6,967 nucleotides of DNA from contig JAUSKS010000020.1 in NCBI GenBank assembly GCA_030646595.1, forward strand, positions 1 to 6,967, read 5' to 3'. The stretch comes from Gallionellaceae bacterium (lineage in GTDB: Bacteria > Pseudomonadota > Gammaproteobacteria > Burkholderiales > Gallionellaceae). The translations under genes were made by a program, and so were the position numbers. A model generated the notes under the pieces. That model was not told the origin of the DNA, made no database searches, and worked only from the letters and a program-made list of their open reading frames with translations. Of this stretch, positions 1 through 5,500 are shown piece after piece (position 1 is the stretch's first letter; every line of letters starts with the position of its first letter).

Positions 1-104
1 AGAGGGGAATAAAGTCCCTCTCCTTCTGGGAGAGGGGTTGGGGAGAGGGAGTACCCGTTACTACCCTGCCTCGAAACAGTGTATACATGCAACTGCAGTT
101 TTTA
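1..104. repeat. Dispersed palindromic intergenic repeat, copy A (cut by window edge)
   Basis: Bases 1-18 are identical to 5123-5140, and the tail at 88-104 (TGCAACTGCAGTTTTTA) matches 5162-5177 apart from one inserted base. Between them lies an extra GC-rich palindrome with a perfect 8-bp stem (16-23 with 29-36), followed by a purine-rich stretch GGTTGGGGAGAGGGAG. The bases AACTGCAGTT at 91-100 are a perfect palindrome. The element starts left of the window, so its full length is unknown. The 3' side merges into an AT-rich stretch (about 100-127) that could carry the rsmA promoter, but no convincing -35/-10 pair was found. It resembles the CCCTCTCC/GGAGAGGG repeats scattered through many betaproteobacterial genomes (from memory). 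Confidence 0.7.
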
Positions 105-151
105 AATGTATATGTTTAAATCAAAATGCTCTAGGATTTCCGCAAAGAGCC

Positions 152-931
152 ATGCATACAGCCCGTAAAAGATTCGGTCAAAACTTTCTGGTGAACGAAG
201 CGATTATCGCTGACATCATCCGCGCAATCCATCCTGTTGTGACCGACCACATGGTAGAAATAGGCCCCGGCCTGGGCGCGCTGACACGGCCCTTGCTAAA
301 AAAGCTCGCGCAACTGCATGTGGTGGAGATAGACCGCGACCTGATTGCCCGCCTGGAAAGAGACCATCCGCCTGATGCCAGCGGCAACAGGCTGGTGATT
401 CACGCCGGAGATGCGCTGCAATTTGACCTGGCACAATTACCCGCACCATTGCGCATTGTCGGTAATCTGCCGTACAACATTTCCTCGCCCTTGCTGTTTC
501 ACTTCGCCGCTTATGCCAGCCGCATTCGCGACATGCATTTCATGTTGCAAAACGAAGTGGTGGAACGCATGGTGGCCGCGCCTTCCACGCCTGCCTATGG
601 GCGCTTGTCAGTGATGCTGCAATACCGCTTTCACATGGAAAAATTGTTAGATGTTCCACCGGAATCTTTTCGTCCTGCACCCAAGGTGGATTCGGCCATC
701 GTGCGCATGATTCCGCTGCCTGCAGAGCAAGTGCAGGTGCGTGATGAGAAATTATTTGCGCGGATTGTGGCGGCTGCCTTTGGGCAACGGCGCAAAACCT
801 TGCGCAATACCTTGAAAGCTCATTTGACGGAGGCAGAGTTTAAGCAGGTGGGGATAGATGCGCAGTTACGCGCGGAAAATTTGGGGGTGGAAGAATTTTC
901 CCGGATTGTTAATTTTTTGGATGCCCGATGA
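152..931 (+). CDS. rsmA: 16S rRNA (adenine1518-N6/adenine1519-N6)-dimethyltransferase RsmA (KsgA)
   Basis: This enzyme transfers four methyl groups from S-adenosylmethionine to two adjacent adenines in the 3'-terminal hairpin of 16S rRNA, a late step in 30S assembly in the cytosol. The 259-residue product has the family features in order: FGQNFL at residues 8-13, the SAM-binding EIGPGLG at 36-42, an acidic VEID loop, the catalytic NLPY at 105-108, the FMLQNEVVERM segment, FRPAPKVDSAIVRM, and the C-terminal AAFGQRRKTLRNTLK. The length is normal for the family. The reading frame stays open upstream to 38, but those codons run through a repeat and have no family similarity, so the ATG at 152 is chosen because the conserved N-terminus begins there. 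The upstream ribosome site is weak (AGGA at 133-136 is distant, AAAGAG at 144-149 is close). The stop codon lies in the loop of a small hairpin (923-938). The next gene begins 204 bases later, so it is probably a separate transcription unit. Confidence 0.97.
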   Translation: MHTARKRFGQNFLVNEAIIADIIRAIHPVVTDHMVEIGPGLGALTRPLLKKLAQLHVVEIDRDLIARLERDHPPDASGNRLVIHAGDALQFDLAQLPAPLRIVGNLPYNISSPLLFHFAAYASRIRDMHFMLQNEVVERMVAAPSTPAYGRLSVMLQYRFHMEKLLDVPPESFRPAPKVDSAIVRMIPLPAEQVQVRDEKLFARIVAAAFGQRRKTLRNTLKAHLTEAEFKQVGIDAQLRAENLGVEEFSRIVNFLDAR

Positions 932-938
932 GTCGGGC
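923..938 (+). other. Small hairpin over the rsmA stop codon
   Basis: GCCCGA (923-928) and TCGGGC (933-938) form a perfect 6-bp GC-rich stem around a 4-base loop that contains most of the TGA stop. No T-run follows, so it does not qualify as an intrinsic terminator, although it could slow exonuclease decay of the rsmA mRNA. The rest of the gap to 1135 holds only short palindromes (983-999, 1010-1020, 1088-1102). I could not identify a promoter there, although the next operon must start in or near it. Confidence 0.35.
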
Positions 939-1135
939 AGGCAATGTGCGGCAGCGTACAGATGCCGAGCGACAGCGGGCGGGATAATGCTGGATTATCG
1001 AGTGCAGGATAGCAGTGCTAGCTGACGACAATAGTGGTAGCATCATCGGCCGCAAAGGACAGTGGTTAACCCGCCCAAAATTTTTTGCAACGCTTGGCGT
1101 TGTTCTGAAAAGACGTCGTCAGGGAGAGGGTGTGC

Positions 1136-1573
1136 ATGTCCAGAAAATCGGAATTAATTGAGACAATTTCCACGCTCATTGCGCAGCGTCCGGAAGATGT
1201 CGCGCGCCGCGCCCTCCAAGTGTGGCAGGCGCTGGCAGCGGAACTCATTCCCGTCATCGGCGAAACGGGTTTTGCTACGCTCTTCGCCCGTAGTCTGTAC
1301 CGTAACCAAACCCTCTTTCCGTGGCTGGCTTCGACACCTGCGCCGCAACAGCCGCAGGTGTTGCAACATTCTGCGACGCAGTTCACGACATTAAAAGTCG
1401 GCCTGCAAACGCGATCTTTTACCGAAGCCACTGCAGCTAACCAGGCTTTGCTTATCACTTTTACCGACATCCTCATCGTATTGATTGGTGAGCCCTTAAC
1501 CATAGGCATTTTATGTGCTGCCTGGGGCGATGATGCTTCGGAGATAACCAACAAGGAGTTGCCCCATGAGTAA
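1136..1573 (+). CDS. Small helical protein of unknown function, translationally coupled to the KaiC-like ATPase
   Basis: I cannot assign a named family. The product is 145 residues, has no signal peptide or clear membrane span, and looks predominantly alpha-helical. It has an N-terminal amphipathic part (RPEDVARRALQVWQAL), a GETGFATLFARSLYRN segment ending in FPWL, a short Pro/Gln-rich linker (STPAPQQPQ), and a second helical half ending in LIGEPLTIGILCAAWGDDA. There are no catalytic Cys/His clusters. The ATG at 1136 is preferred over the in-frame GTG at 1130 because AGGGAG at 1121-1126 is 9 bases from the ATG but only 3 from the GTG. The gene overlaps the next one by 8 bases, so the two products are made together and probably act together. 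An adaptor, sensor or regulator of the ATPase is a reasonable inference. It does not look like KaiB, which has a thioredoxin-like fold, and I recognise no KaiA features. I have an impression, not a verified match, that similar proteins sit next to KaiC-like genes in other proteobacteria. Confidence 0.85.
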   Translation: MSRKSELIETISTLIAQRPEDVARRALQVWQALAAELIPVIGETGFATLFARSLYRNQTLFPWLASTPAPQQPQVLQHSATQFTTLKVGLQTRSFTEATAANQALLITFTDILIVLIGEPLTIGILCAAWGDDASEITNKELPHE

Positions 1574-3026
1574 ACGAGTGGTCATACGTCGTCTGTCCAC
1601 CGGTGTCCCTGGTTTAGATGATCTGCTGGGAGGAGGCTTCCCGGAATTTTCATTTAACATTATTGCGGGCACCCCGGGCAGCGGTAAAACTACGCTGGCG
1701 CACCAAATAATGTTTTCTCAGATCAAGCACAATCGCCGCGCAATTTACTTCACTGTGTTGGGCGAGCCGGCCTTGAAGATGTTGCGCTACCAGCAGCAAT
1801 TTTCATTTTTTGAGAGCGATAAAATCGGCGATTCCATCCGCTTCATCAACCTTTCTGAGGACATCGTGAGCGGAGATTTTGCGCGTGTATTGTCGCGCAT
1901 TGTCAAAGCAGTAGAAGAATATTCTCCGGACCTGGTCTTTGTTGATTCATTCCGTTCCGTGGTCCACACTGTCGGCAGTAAGGAGCAGGAGGGAGGTTCC
2001 GATCTGCAACGTTTCGTGCAGCAGCTGGCGATCCATATGACCAGCTGGCAAGCGACGACCTTTCTGATTGGTGAGTATGTAATGCCAGAAACAGATTCAA
2101 CCCCGGTTTTTACGGTAGCCGATGGCATACTGTGGCTGGCGCAAAATGTGCATCACAATGCCATGGTGCGCAAGATGCAAGTGGTCAAAATTCGCGGCCA
2201 GGCCCAGTCACCGGGCTGGCATAGCTTCCGTATCAGTGATGCAGGCATTCAGATTTTTCCGCGCGCCATACTTACTACCCCAACAGAAGAAAAGGAAAAC
2301 AAGATTGCCCCAGCCGATGTCCGCTTAGCCATGGGAATACCGGGGCTGGATGAAATGCTGGGCGGCGGTTTGCCCGTCGGCTATTCGTTGCTGGTAGTGG
2401 GGCCCTCCGGCGCCGGCAAAACCATTCTGGCGACGGAATTTTTGGCCGAAGGCGCGCGCTGTGGCGAACCCGGCGTGATTGCTGCCTTTGAAAAAAGCCC
2501 CAGCCAACTGCTGAGCGGCAAACTGGATAAGTTGATCAAAGCGGGAATCGTAGGTGTCATCAATACCCGTTCACTGGATTTATCCATAGACGAAACCTTG
2601 CACGACCTGGTCCAGATGATTAATAAAATGCAGGCCAAGCGCGTTGTGCTGGATTCCTTGTCGGGTTTTGAACTGGCGCTGGCACCGGAGTTTAGCGAAG
2701 AATTTCGCGCCTCACTGTACCGCATGATCGCGGTATTGACTGGCATGGGCGTGACGGTATTGCTGACCTCGGAACTGGAAGATCGATACACCGATTTACG
2801 CTTCAGCCCATTTGGCAGTGCGTTTCTCGCGGATGCCATTATCATGCAGCGCTATATTGAGCTTGAGGGCGAGTTCAAACGCGTGATGGCGGTGGTAAAA
2901 GTCCGGAGCAGCAAGCACAGCACGGCGCTGCGATTGTTCACCATCACCAGCAAAGGAATTATCCTCGGTGATCCGCTGGTGCGGTATGAAGGAATACTGT
3001 CTGGTCGACCCTTCTCCACGGTATAG
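1566..3026 (+). CDS. KaiC-like double-domain RecA-superfamily ATPase (non-clock type)
   Basis: This 486-residue cytosolic protein has two tandem KaiC/RadA-type domains. Domain 1 opens with STGVPGLDDLLGGGFP (11-26) and has Walker A GTPGSGKT at 35-42 and a Walker B-like DLVFVDS strand. Domain 2 opens with GIPGLDEMLGGGLP and has Walker A GPSGAGKT at 279-286 and Walker B RVVLDSLSG. The C-terminus keeps the KaiC-type ILSGRP end. Against cyanobacterial KaiC (aligned by eye from memory), the paired catalytic glutamates become Gly66-Glu67 in domain 1 and Glu309-Lys310 in domain 2. The two autophosphorylation sites fall on Ala419 and Phe420. Known family biology: KaiC-like proteins form ATP-dependent hexamers and act in clocks or as signalling ATPases. 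Inference: this one binds and perhaps hydrolyses ATP but does not run a phosphorylation cycle. A strong ribosome site, AAGGAG (1553-1558), lies 7 bases before the ATG, inside the preceding gene. No kaiA or kaiB is in the window. Confidence 0.93.
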   Translation: MSKRVVIRRLSTGVPGLDDLLGGGFPEFSFNIIAGTPGSGKTTLAHQIMFSQIKHNRRAIYFTVLGEPALKMLRYQQQFSFFESDKIGDSIRFINLSEDIVSGDFARVLSRIVKAVEEYSPDLVFVDSFRSVVHTVGSKEQEGGSDLQRFVQQLAIHMTSWQATTFLIGEYVMPETDSTPVFTVADGILWLAQNVHHNAMVRKMQVVKIRGQAQSPGWHSFRISDAGIQIFPRAILTTPTEEKENKIAPADVRLAMGIPGLDEMLGGGLPVGYSLLVVGPSGAGKTILATEFLAEGARCGEPGVIAAFEKSPSQLLSGKLDKLIKAGIVGVINTRSLDLSIDETLHDLVQMINKMQAKRVVLDSLSGFELALAPEFSEEFRASLYRMIAVLTGMGVTVLLTSELEDRYTDLRFSPFGSAFLADAIIMQRYIELEGEFKRVMAVVKVRSSKHSTALRLFTITSKGIILGDPLVRYEGILSGRPFSTV

Positions 3027-3068
3027 GTACTGAGGGGTGTTAGAAGTAAAGCCTGACTAAAACACACG

Positions 3069-3079
3069 CAGGAGTGCCC
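3069..3079 (+). repeat. Left 11-bp direct repeat (putative target-site duplication)
   Basis: CAGGAGTGCCC here matches CAGGAGTACCC at 3272-3282, with one G/A difference. The two copies abut the outer ends of a perfect 19-bp inverted repeat, as expected for a duplicated insertion target. GAGTGCC (3072-3078) can also pair with GGCACTC (3084-3090) just inside the element, making a 7-bp stem. No T-run follows it. Confidence 0.7.
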
Positions 3080-3271
3080 TCATGGCACTCGGTTAAGCCC
3101 CTGGCAGCGTAAACTCCCTCCCCTTCAAGGGGAGGGCTGGGGTGGGGATGGGGTATAGAGTGCCATGCAATTCAAATATTTACCCCATCCCCATCCTAAC
3201 CTTCCCCTTGAAGGGGAAGGAATGATTCCGTGCCCTGCGAGAGCTTTTTCACGCTTAACCGAGTGCCATGA
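3080..3271. mobile_element. MITE-like palindromic element with 19-bp terminal inverted repeats
   Basis: This 192-bp non-coding element begins TCATGGCACTCGGTTAAGC (3080-3098) and ends with its exact reverse complement (3253-3271). Inside is a large imperfect palindrome (3116-3155 with 3181-3220). It is flanked by near-identical 11-bp direct repeats. Together these features indicate transposition of a non-autonomous element moved in trans; no transposase lies in the window. A target duplication of about 11 bp fits several transposase groups, including IS4-family members, but the family cannot be assigned from this sequence alone. The element separates the KaiC-like gene from the GGDEF-EAL gene. 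An alternative is a dispersed palindromic repeat without transposition history, but the flanking duplication argues against it. Confidence 0.72.
3116..3220. repeat. Internal 40-bp-arm inverted repeat inside the element
   Basis: The left arm (3116-3155) and right arm (3181-3220) are reverse complements at 35 of 40 positions, with a 25-base spacer. All five differences are transitions, and three of them become G-U pairs in a plus-strand transcript, so a long RNA hairpin would be stable. Each arm also contains its own small palindrome, CCCCTTCAAGGGG at left and CCCCTTGAAGGGG at right. No T-run follows the right arm, so it is not a standard intrinsic terminator, but it could affect read-through or mRNA stability between the flanking genes. 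Confidence 0.85.
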
Positions 3272-3282
3272 CAGGAGTACCC
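3272..3282 (+). repeat. Right 11-bp direct repeat (putative target-site duplication)
   Basis: CAGGAGTACCC is the partner of 3069-3079, with one mismatch. It directly follows the right terminal inverted repeat. It also supplies the ribosome binding site of the next gene, so the insertion duplicated a translation signal instead of destroying it. Confidence 0.7.
3273..3277 (+). promoter_or_regulatory. Ribosome binding site of the GGDEF-EAL gene
   Basis: AGGAG lies 6 bases before the ATG at 3284, which favours that start over the in-frame ATG at 3290 (12 bases away). The site sits wholly inside the right-hand direct repeat flanking the inserted element. Confidence 0.75.
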
Positions 3283-3283
3283 T

Positions 3284-5032
3284 ATGAAGATGAACAAACG
3301 CTCCACTGATGTTGTTCCCCTCGCGCAAGCGCACCCGCCCGATCTGCCCCCTGAGCTGCTGGCCGATGCCCTTGGCGGGCGAGGGGCCGTGAGCGACAGC
3401 ACAGCCTCGCCTTCGGCTGATGAAGCTGCCATATCCAGCCGCGAGCAATTAGTAACGGCACGAGAAGGTAGTGCATCTGCGCGTGAAGAAACAGCCGATC
3501 AGCGAGATTCGGTCGCGCAAATACGCGAGGAGACCGTGTATCTGCGCGAAGAGGTGAGCTTGTTGCGTGAAAAAATAATTCAGGAAGCCGATACGATAAG
3601 AGCCGCACTGGAAAATAATATGGAGCGCTTGCAACAGGCCAACCAGCAGTTGGTCATCGCGACTCTCCAGGCCCAGAGCATGGCTGAAGAAGTACAGAAG
3701 GCAAATGATCAAATGGGCCATATGGCACACCATGATGCGTTGACAGACCTGCCTAACCGGACGCTGTTAAAGGAAAGGCTTATGCAGGCCATAGCCTTGA
3801 CTAAACGGCGCGGCACCACGCTGGCCGTGCTGTTCCTGGACCTGGACAATTTCAAACACATTAACGATTCACTCGGCCACAAAATGGGCGACCAACTATT
3901 GCAATCCGTGGCTAAACGCCTGGGTGCTTGTGTGCGCGATTCCGATACGGTCAGTCGGCTGGGCGGCGACGAATTTGTGCTACTGGTTTCGGAAGATATC
4001 AATGCGGCAGATATTGTGCTGACAGCTGACAAGATACTCAGCGCGCTGACTACACCACATTCCATTGCCGGGCACGAACTGCATATAACGACCAGCATCG
4101 GCATCAGCATTTATCCAGTCGACGCCCAGGATGCGGATACCTTGCTCAAGAATGCCGACAGCGCGATGTATCAAGCCAAGCAAAAAGGGCGCAACAACTA
4201 TCAGTTCTTCAAAACCGAGATGCACGTCCGTGCGGTGGAGCGGCAAGTCATCGAAACCGATTTGCGCCATGCGTTGGAGCGGCAGCAATTGGTGTTGCAT
4301 TATCAACCCAAGGTTAATTTGCAAAGCGGCATGATTACCGGGGCTGAGGCCTTGCTGCGCTGGCTGCATCCGGAATGGGGCACGGTGTTACCCGAGCGCT
4401 TCGTGCCGATTGCAGAAGAGTGCGGCCTGATTGTGCCAATCGGCCGCTGGGTGTTGCGCGCAGCCTGCGTCGAAGCCAAGCGCTGGCAAGACCAAGGCTT
4501 GCAGCCAACCGCAGTCGCCGTGAATATTTCTGCAGTGGAATTTCGCCACAAGGATTTTGTGGCCGGGGTGCATACCATTCTGAGCGAAACCGGGCTGGAG
4601 CCGCGCTACCTGCAATTGGAAATTACCGAAAGCGTATTGATGCGCGATGCCGAAGCCAGCACTGCGGTCCTTCAGCAACTTAAAAACATGGGTGTGCAAC
4701 TGGCGGTAGATGATTTTGGTACTGGCTATTCCAGCTTGAGTTACCTGAAGCAGTTTCCGATTGATGTCCTTAAAATAGACCAGTCATTCGTGCAAGACAT
4801 TATTTCAGATGAAATACACGATGATGGTTTGCTGGTTAGTGCTGTCATCGCGATGGGGAAGAGCCTCAAACAACGAGTGATTGCCGAAGGAGTGGAAGAA
4901 CACGTGCAACTGGCTTTCCTCAAGGCGCAGGATTGCGAAGAAGGCCAAGGCTATTTTTTCAGTCGCCCGCTGACGGCGGAGCAGTTTGCTGCATTATTGG
5001 TTACTGGCTTGGATGCCAAGGTGCTCAATTGA
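3284..5032 (+). CDS. Cytosolic GGDEF-EAL cyclic-di-GMP cyclase/phosphodiesterase with heptad coiled coil
   Basis: The product of 582 residues makes and/or breaks cyclic di-GMP. Residues 1-50 are Pro/Ala-rich and probably disordered. Residues 53-96 are seven exact heptads, each carrying Arg-Glu or Arg-Asp at the same position, and the helix continues to about 145. The GGDEF domain (about 151-310) starts DALTDLPNR and has GGDEF at 227-231. The inhibitory I-site RDSD at 218-221 is five residues before it, the usual spacing. The EAL domain (about 330-570) has EAL at 355-357, and the metal/substrate residues Asn414, Glu446, Asp476, Asp477, Lys497, Glu535 and Gln555 all sit in standard motifs (NIS, LEITES, DDFGTGYSS, LKIDQSF, AEGVEE, EGQGY). 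Both active sites therefore look intact. No membrane segment or PAS/GAF domain is seen, so input presumably comes through the coiled coil. It follows the KaiC-like gene across an inserted element. In vivo direction (synthesis or breakdown) cannot be read from sequence. Confidence 0.95.
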   Translation: MKMNKRSTDVVPLAQAHPPDLPPELLADALGGRGAVSDSTASPSADEAAISSREQLVTAREGSASAREETADQRDSVAQIREETVYLREEVSLLREKIIQEADTIRAALENNMERLQQANQQLVIATLQAQSMAEEVQKANDQMGHMAHHDALTDLPNRTLLKERLMQAIALTKRRGTTLAVLFLDLDNFKHINDSLGHKMGDQLLQSVAKRLGACVRDSDTVSRLGGDEFVLLVSEDINAADIVLTADKILSALTTPHSIAGHELHITTSIGISIYPVDAQDADTLLKNADSAMYQAKQKGRNNYQFFKTEMHVRAVERQVIETDLRHALERQQLVLHYQPKVNLQSGMITGAEALLRWLHPEWGTVLPERFVPIAEECGLIVPIGRWVLRAACVEAKRWQDQGLQPTAVAVNISAVEFRHKDFVAGVHTILSETGLEPRYLQLEITESVLMRDAEASTAVLQQLKNMGVQLAVDDFGTGYSSLSYLKQFPIDVLKIDQSFVQDIISDEIHDDGLLVSAVIAMGKSLKQRVIAEGVEEHVQLAFLKAQDCEEGQGYFFSRPLTAEQFAALLVTGLDAKVLN

Positions 5033-5072
5033 TCCGAGAAAAAGCAGTTAGATTTTTATCCAATGGTGCAAA

Positions 5073-5177
5073 CCCTCTCCCCTAGCCGGCTTCGCCCCCC
5101 TCGCTTCGCTCTCCCCAGAGGGAGAGGGGAATAAAGTCCCGGACCCTCGCTACGCTCTTCCTGCAACTGCGTTTTTA
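5073..5177. repeat. Dispersed palindromic intergenic repeat, copy B
   Basis: CCCTCTCCC (5073-5081) pairs exactly with GGGAGAGGG (5120-5128) around a 38-base spacer. The 18 bases at 5123-5140 are identical to 1-18, and the tail at 5162-5177 matches the tail of copy A with one deleted base. Between core and tail this copy has only 21 bases where copy A has 69. A further 18-base direct repeat (5098-5115 and 5144-5161, 16 of 18 identical) brackets the core. The repeat fills most of the gap between the plus-strand GGDEF-EAL gene and the minus-strand rubredoxin gene, which are convergent. The structure could help end transcripts, but it lacks a T-run. Confidence 0.75.
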
Positions 5178-5184
5178 GGTTAAT

Positions 5185-5202
5185 CCGCATTATTCAATGC
5201 GG
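5185..5202. other. Perfect 7-bp hairpin between convergent genes
   Basis: CCGCATT (5185-5191) and AATGCGG (5196-5202) form a stem around the 4-base loop ATTC. It lies between the ends of the convergent GGDEF-EAL and rubredoxin genes, where a bidirectional terminator would be expected. Neither strand has a clear T-run after it, so terminator function is unproven. A second small palindrome, ATGCAA-A-TTGCAT, is at 5234-5246. Confidence 0.35.
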
Positions 5203-5271
5203 GCGGATAATATGGTGCGCCATGCCGCATGAAATGCAAATTGCATGACAAATCGTAACGCATATTGCGCA

Positions 5272-5454
5272 TCAAAATTCCACCATTTCAAAATCATCTT
5301 TGCGTGCGCCGCATTCGGGACATATCCAATTGATGGGCACGTCTTCCCAGCGCGTACCGGGGGCGATGCCTTCTTGTGGTGAACCTAGGGCTTCGTCGTA
5401 GATCCAGCCGCAAATCAGGCACATGTAAGTTTTATATTCAGGGTTGGAGGTCAT
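5272..5454 (-). CDS. Rubredoxin
   Basis: This is a 60-residue one-iron electron carrier of the cytosol. Iron ligands are plain: CLICG with Cys12 and Cys15, and CPECG with Cys45 and Cys48. Between them are the family hallmarks [21 protein letters not shown] and NWICP, and the protein ends KDDFEMVEF. The length is slightly above the 52-54 residues of minimal rubredoxins because of a short N-terminal extension before Tyr10-Met11. Starting at Met11 would leave only one residue before the first ligand, so the longer start is preferred. No Shine-Dalgarno sequence is visible upstream. The gene diverges from thiD with 46 bases between starts. As I recall, this neighbourhood is conserved in betaproteobacteria; a functional tie to thiamine synthesis is not established by it. 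Its redox partner is not in the window. Confidence 0.95.
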   Translation of the reverse strand: MTSNPEYKTYMCLICGWIYDEALGSPQEGIAPGTRWEDVPINWICPECGARKDDFEMVEF

Positions 5455-5500
5455 GGCGGGTAATTTCAGTTAAAATTGCGTTTTGCCCGCGTATTTTACA
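5455..5500. promoter_or_regulatory. Divergent rubredoxin/thiD control region
   Basis: These 46 bases must hold signals for both divergent genes unless the promoters lie inside coding sequence. It contains an inverted repeat, GCGGGTAA (5456-5463) against TTTTGCCCGC (5481-5490), with 5 bp of perfect match extended by two of the next three. An AT-rich TATTTT at 5492-5497 is close to the thiD start. Neither gene has a recognisable Shine-Dalgarno sequence. No thiamine-pyrophosphate riboswitch could fit in a gap this short. Confidence 0.35.

Noticed and set aside
38..151. N-terminal extension of rsmA by 38 codons
   Set aside because: It reads through a palindromic repeat and an AT-rich leader and lacks any family similarity; conserved RsmA sequence begins at the ATG at 152.
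1022..1122. 8-bp inverted repeat CTGACGAC/GTCGTCAG around the operon leader
   Set aside because: One such pair with an 85-base spacer is plausible by chance in a gap of this size, and no other support was seen.
1066..1554. 162-codon open frame on the minus strand opposite the small helical protein
   Set aside because: It is antisense to a gene with a good ribosome site and start overlap, and its translation shows no family motifs and low-complexity Ser/Ala/Val composition. It is taken as a shadow frame.
1566..3026. Circadian clock gene kaiC
   Set aside because: No kaiA or kaiB in the window, and the phosphosite positions are Ala and Phe by manual alignment; the neutral name KaiC-like is safer.
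3072..3090. Intrinsic terminator after the KaiC-like gene (GAGTGCC/GGCACTC stem)
   Set aside because: No T-run follows, and the stem is explained by pairing between the target repeat and the element end.
3084..3098. Sigma-54 promoter (TGGCAC start)
   Set aside because: The second half of the site does not match TTGC at the required spacing, and the bases belong to the terminal inverted repeat.
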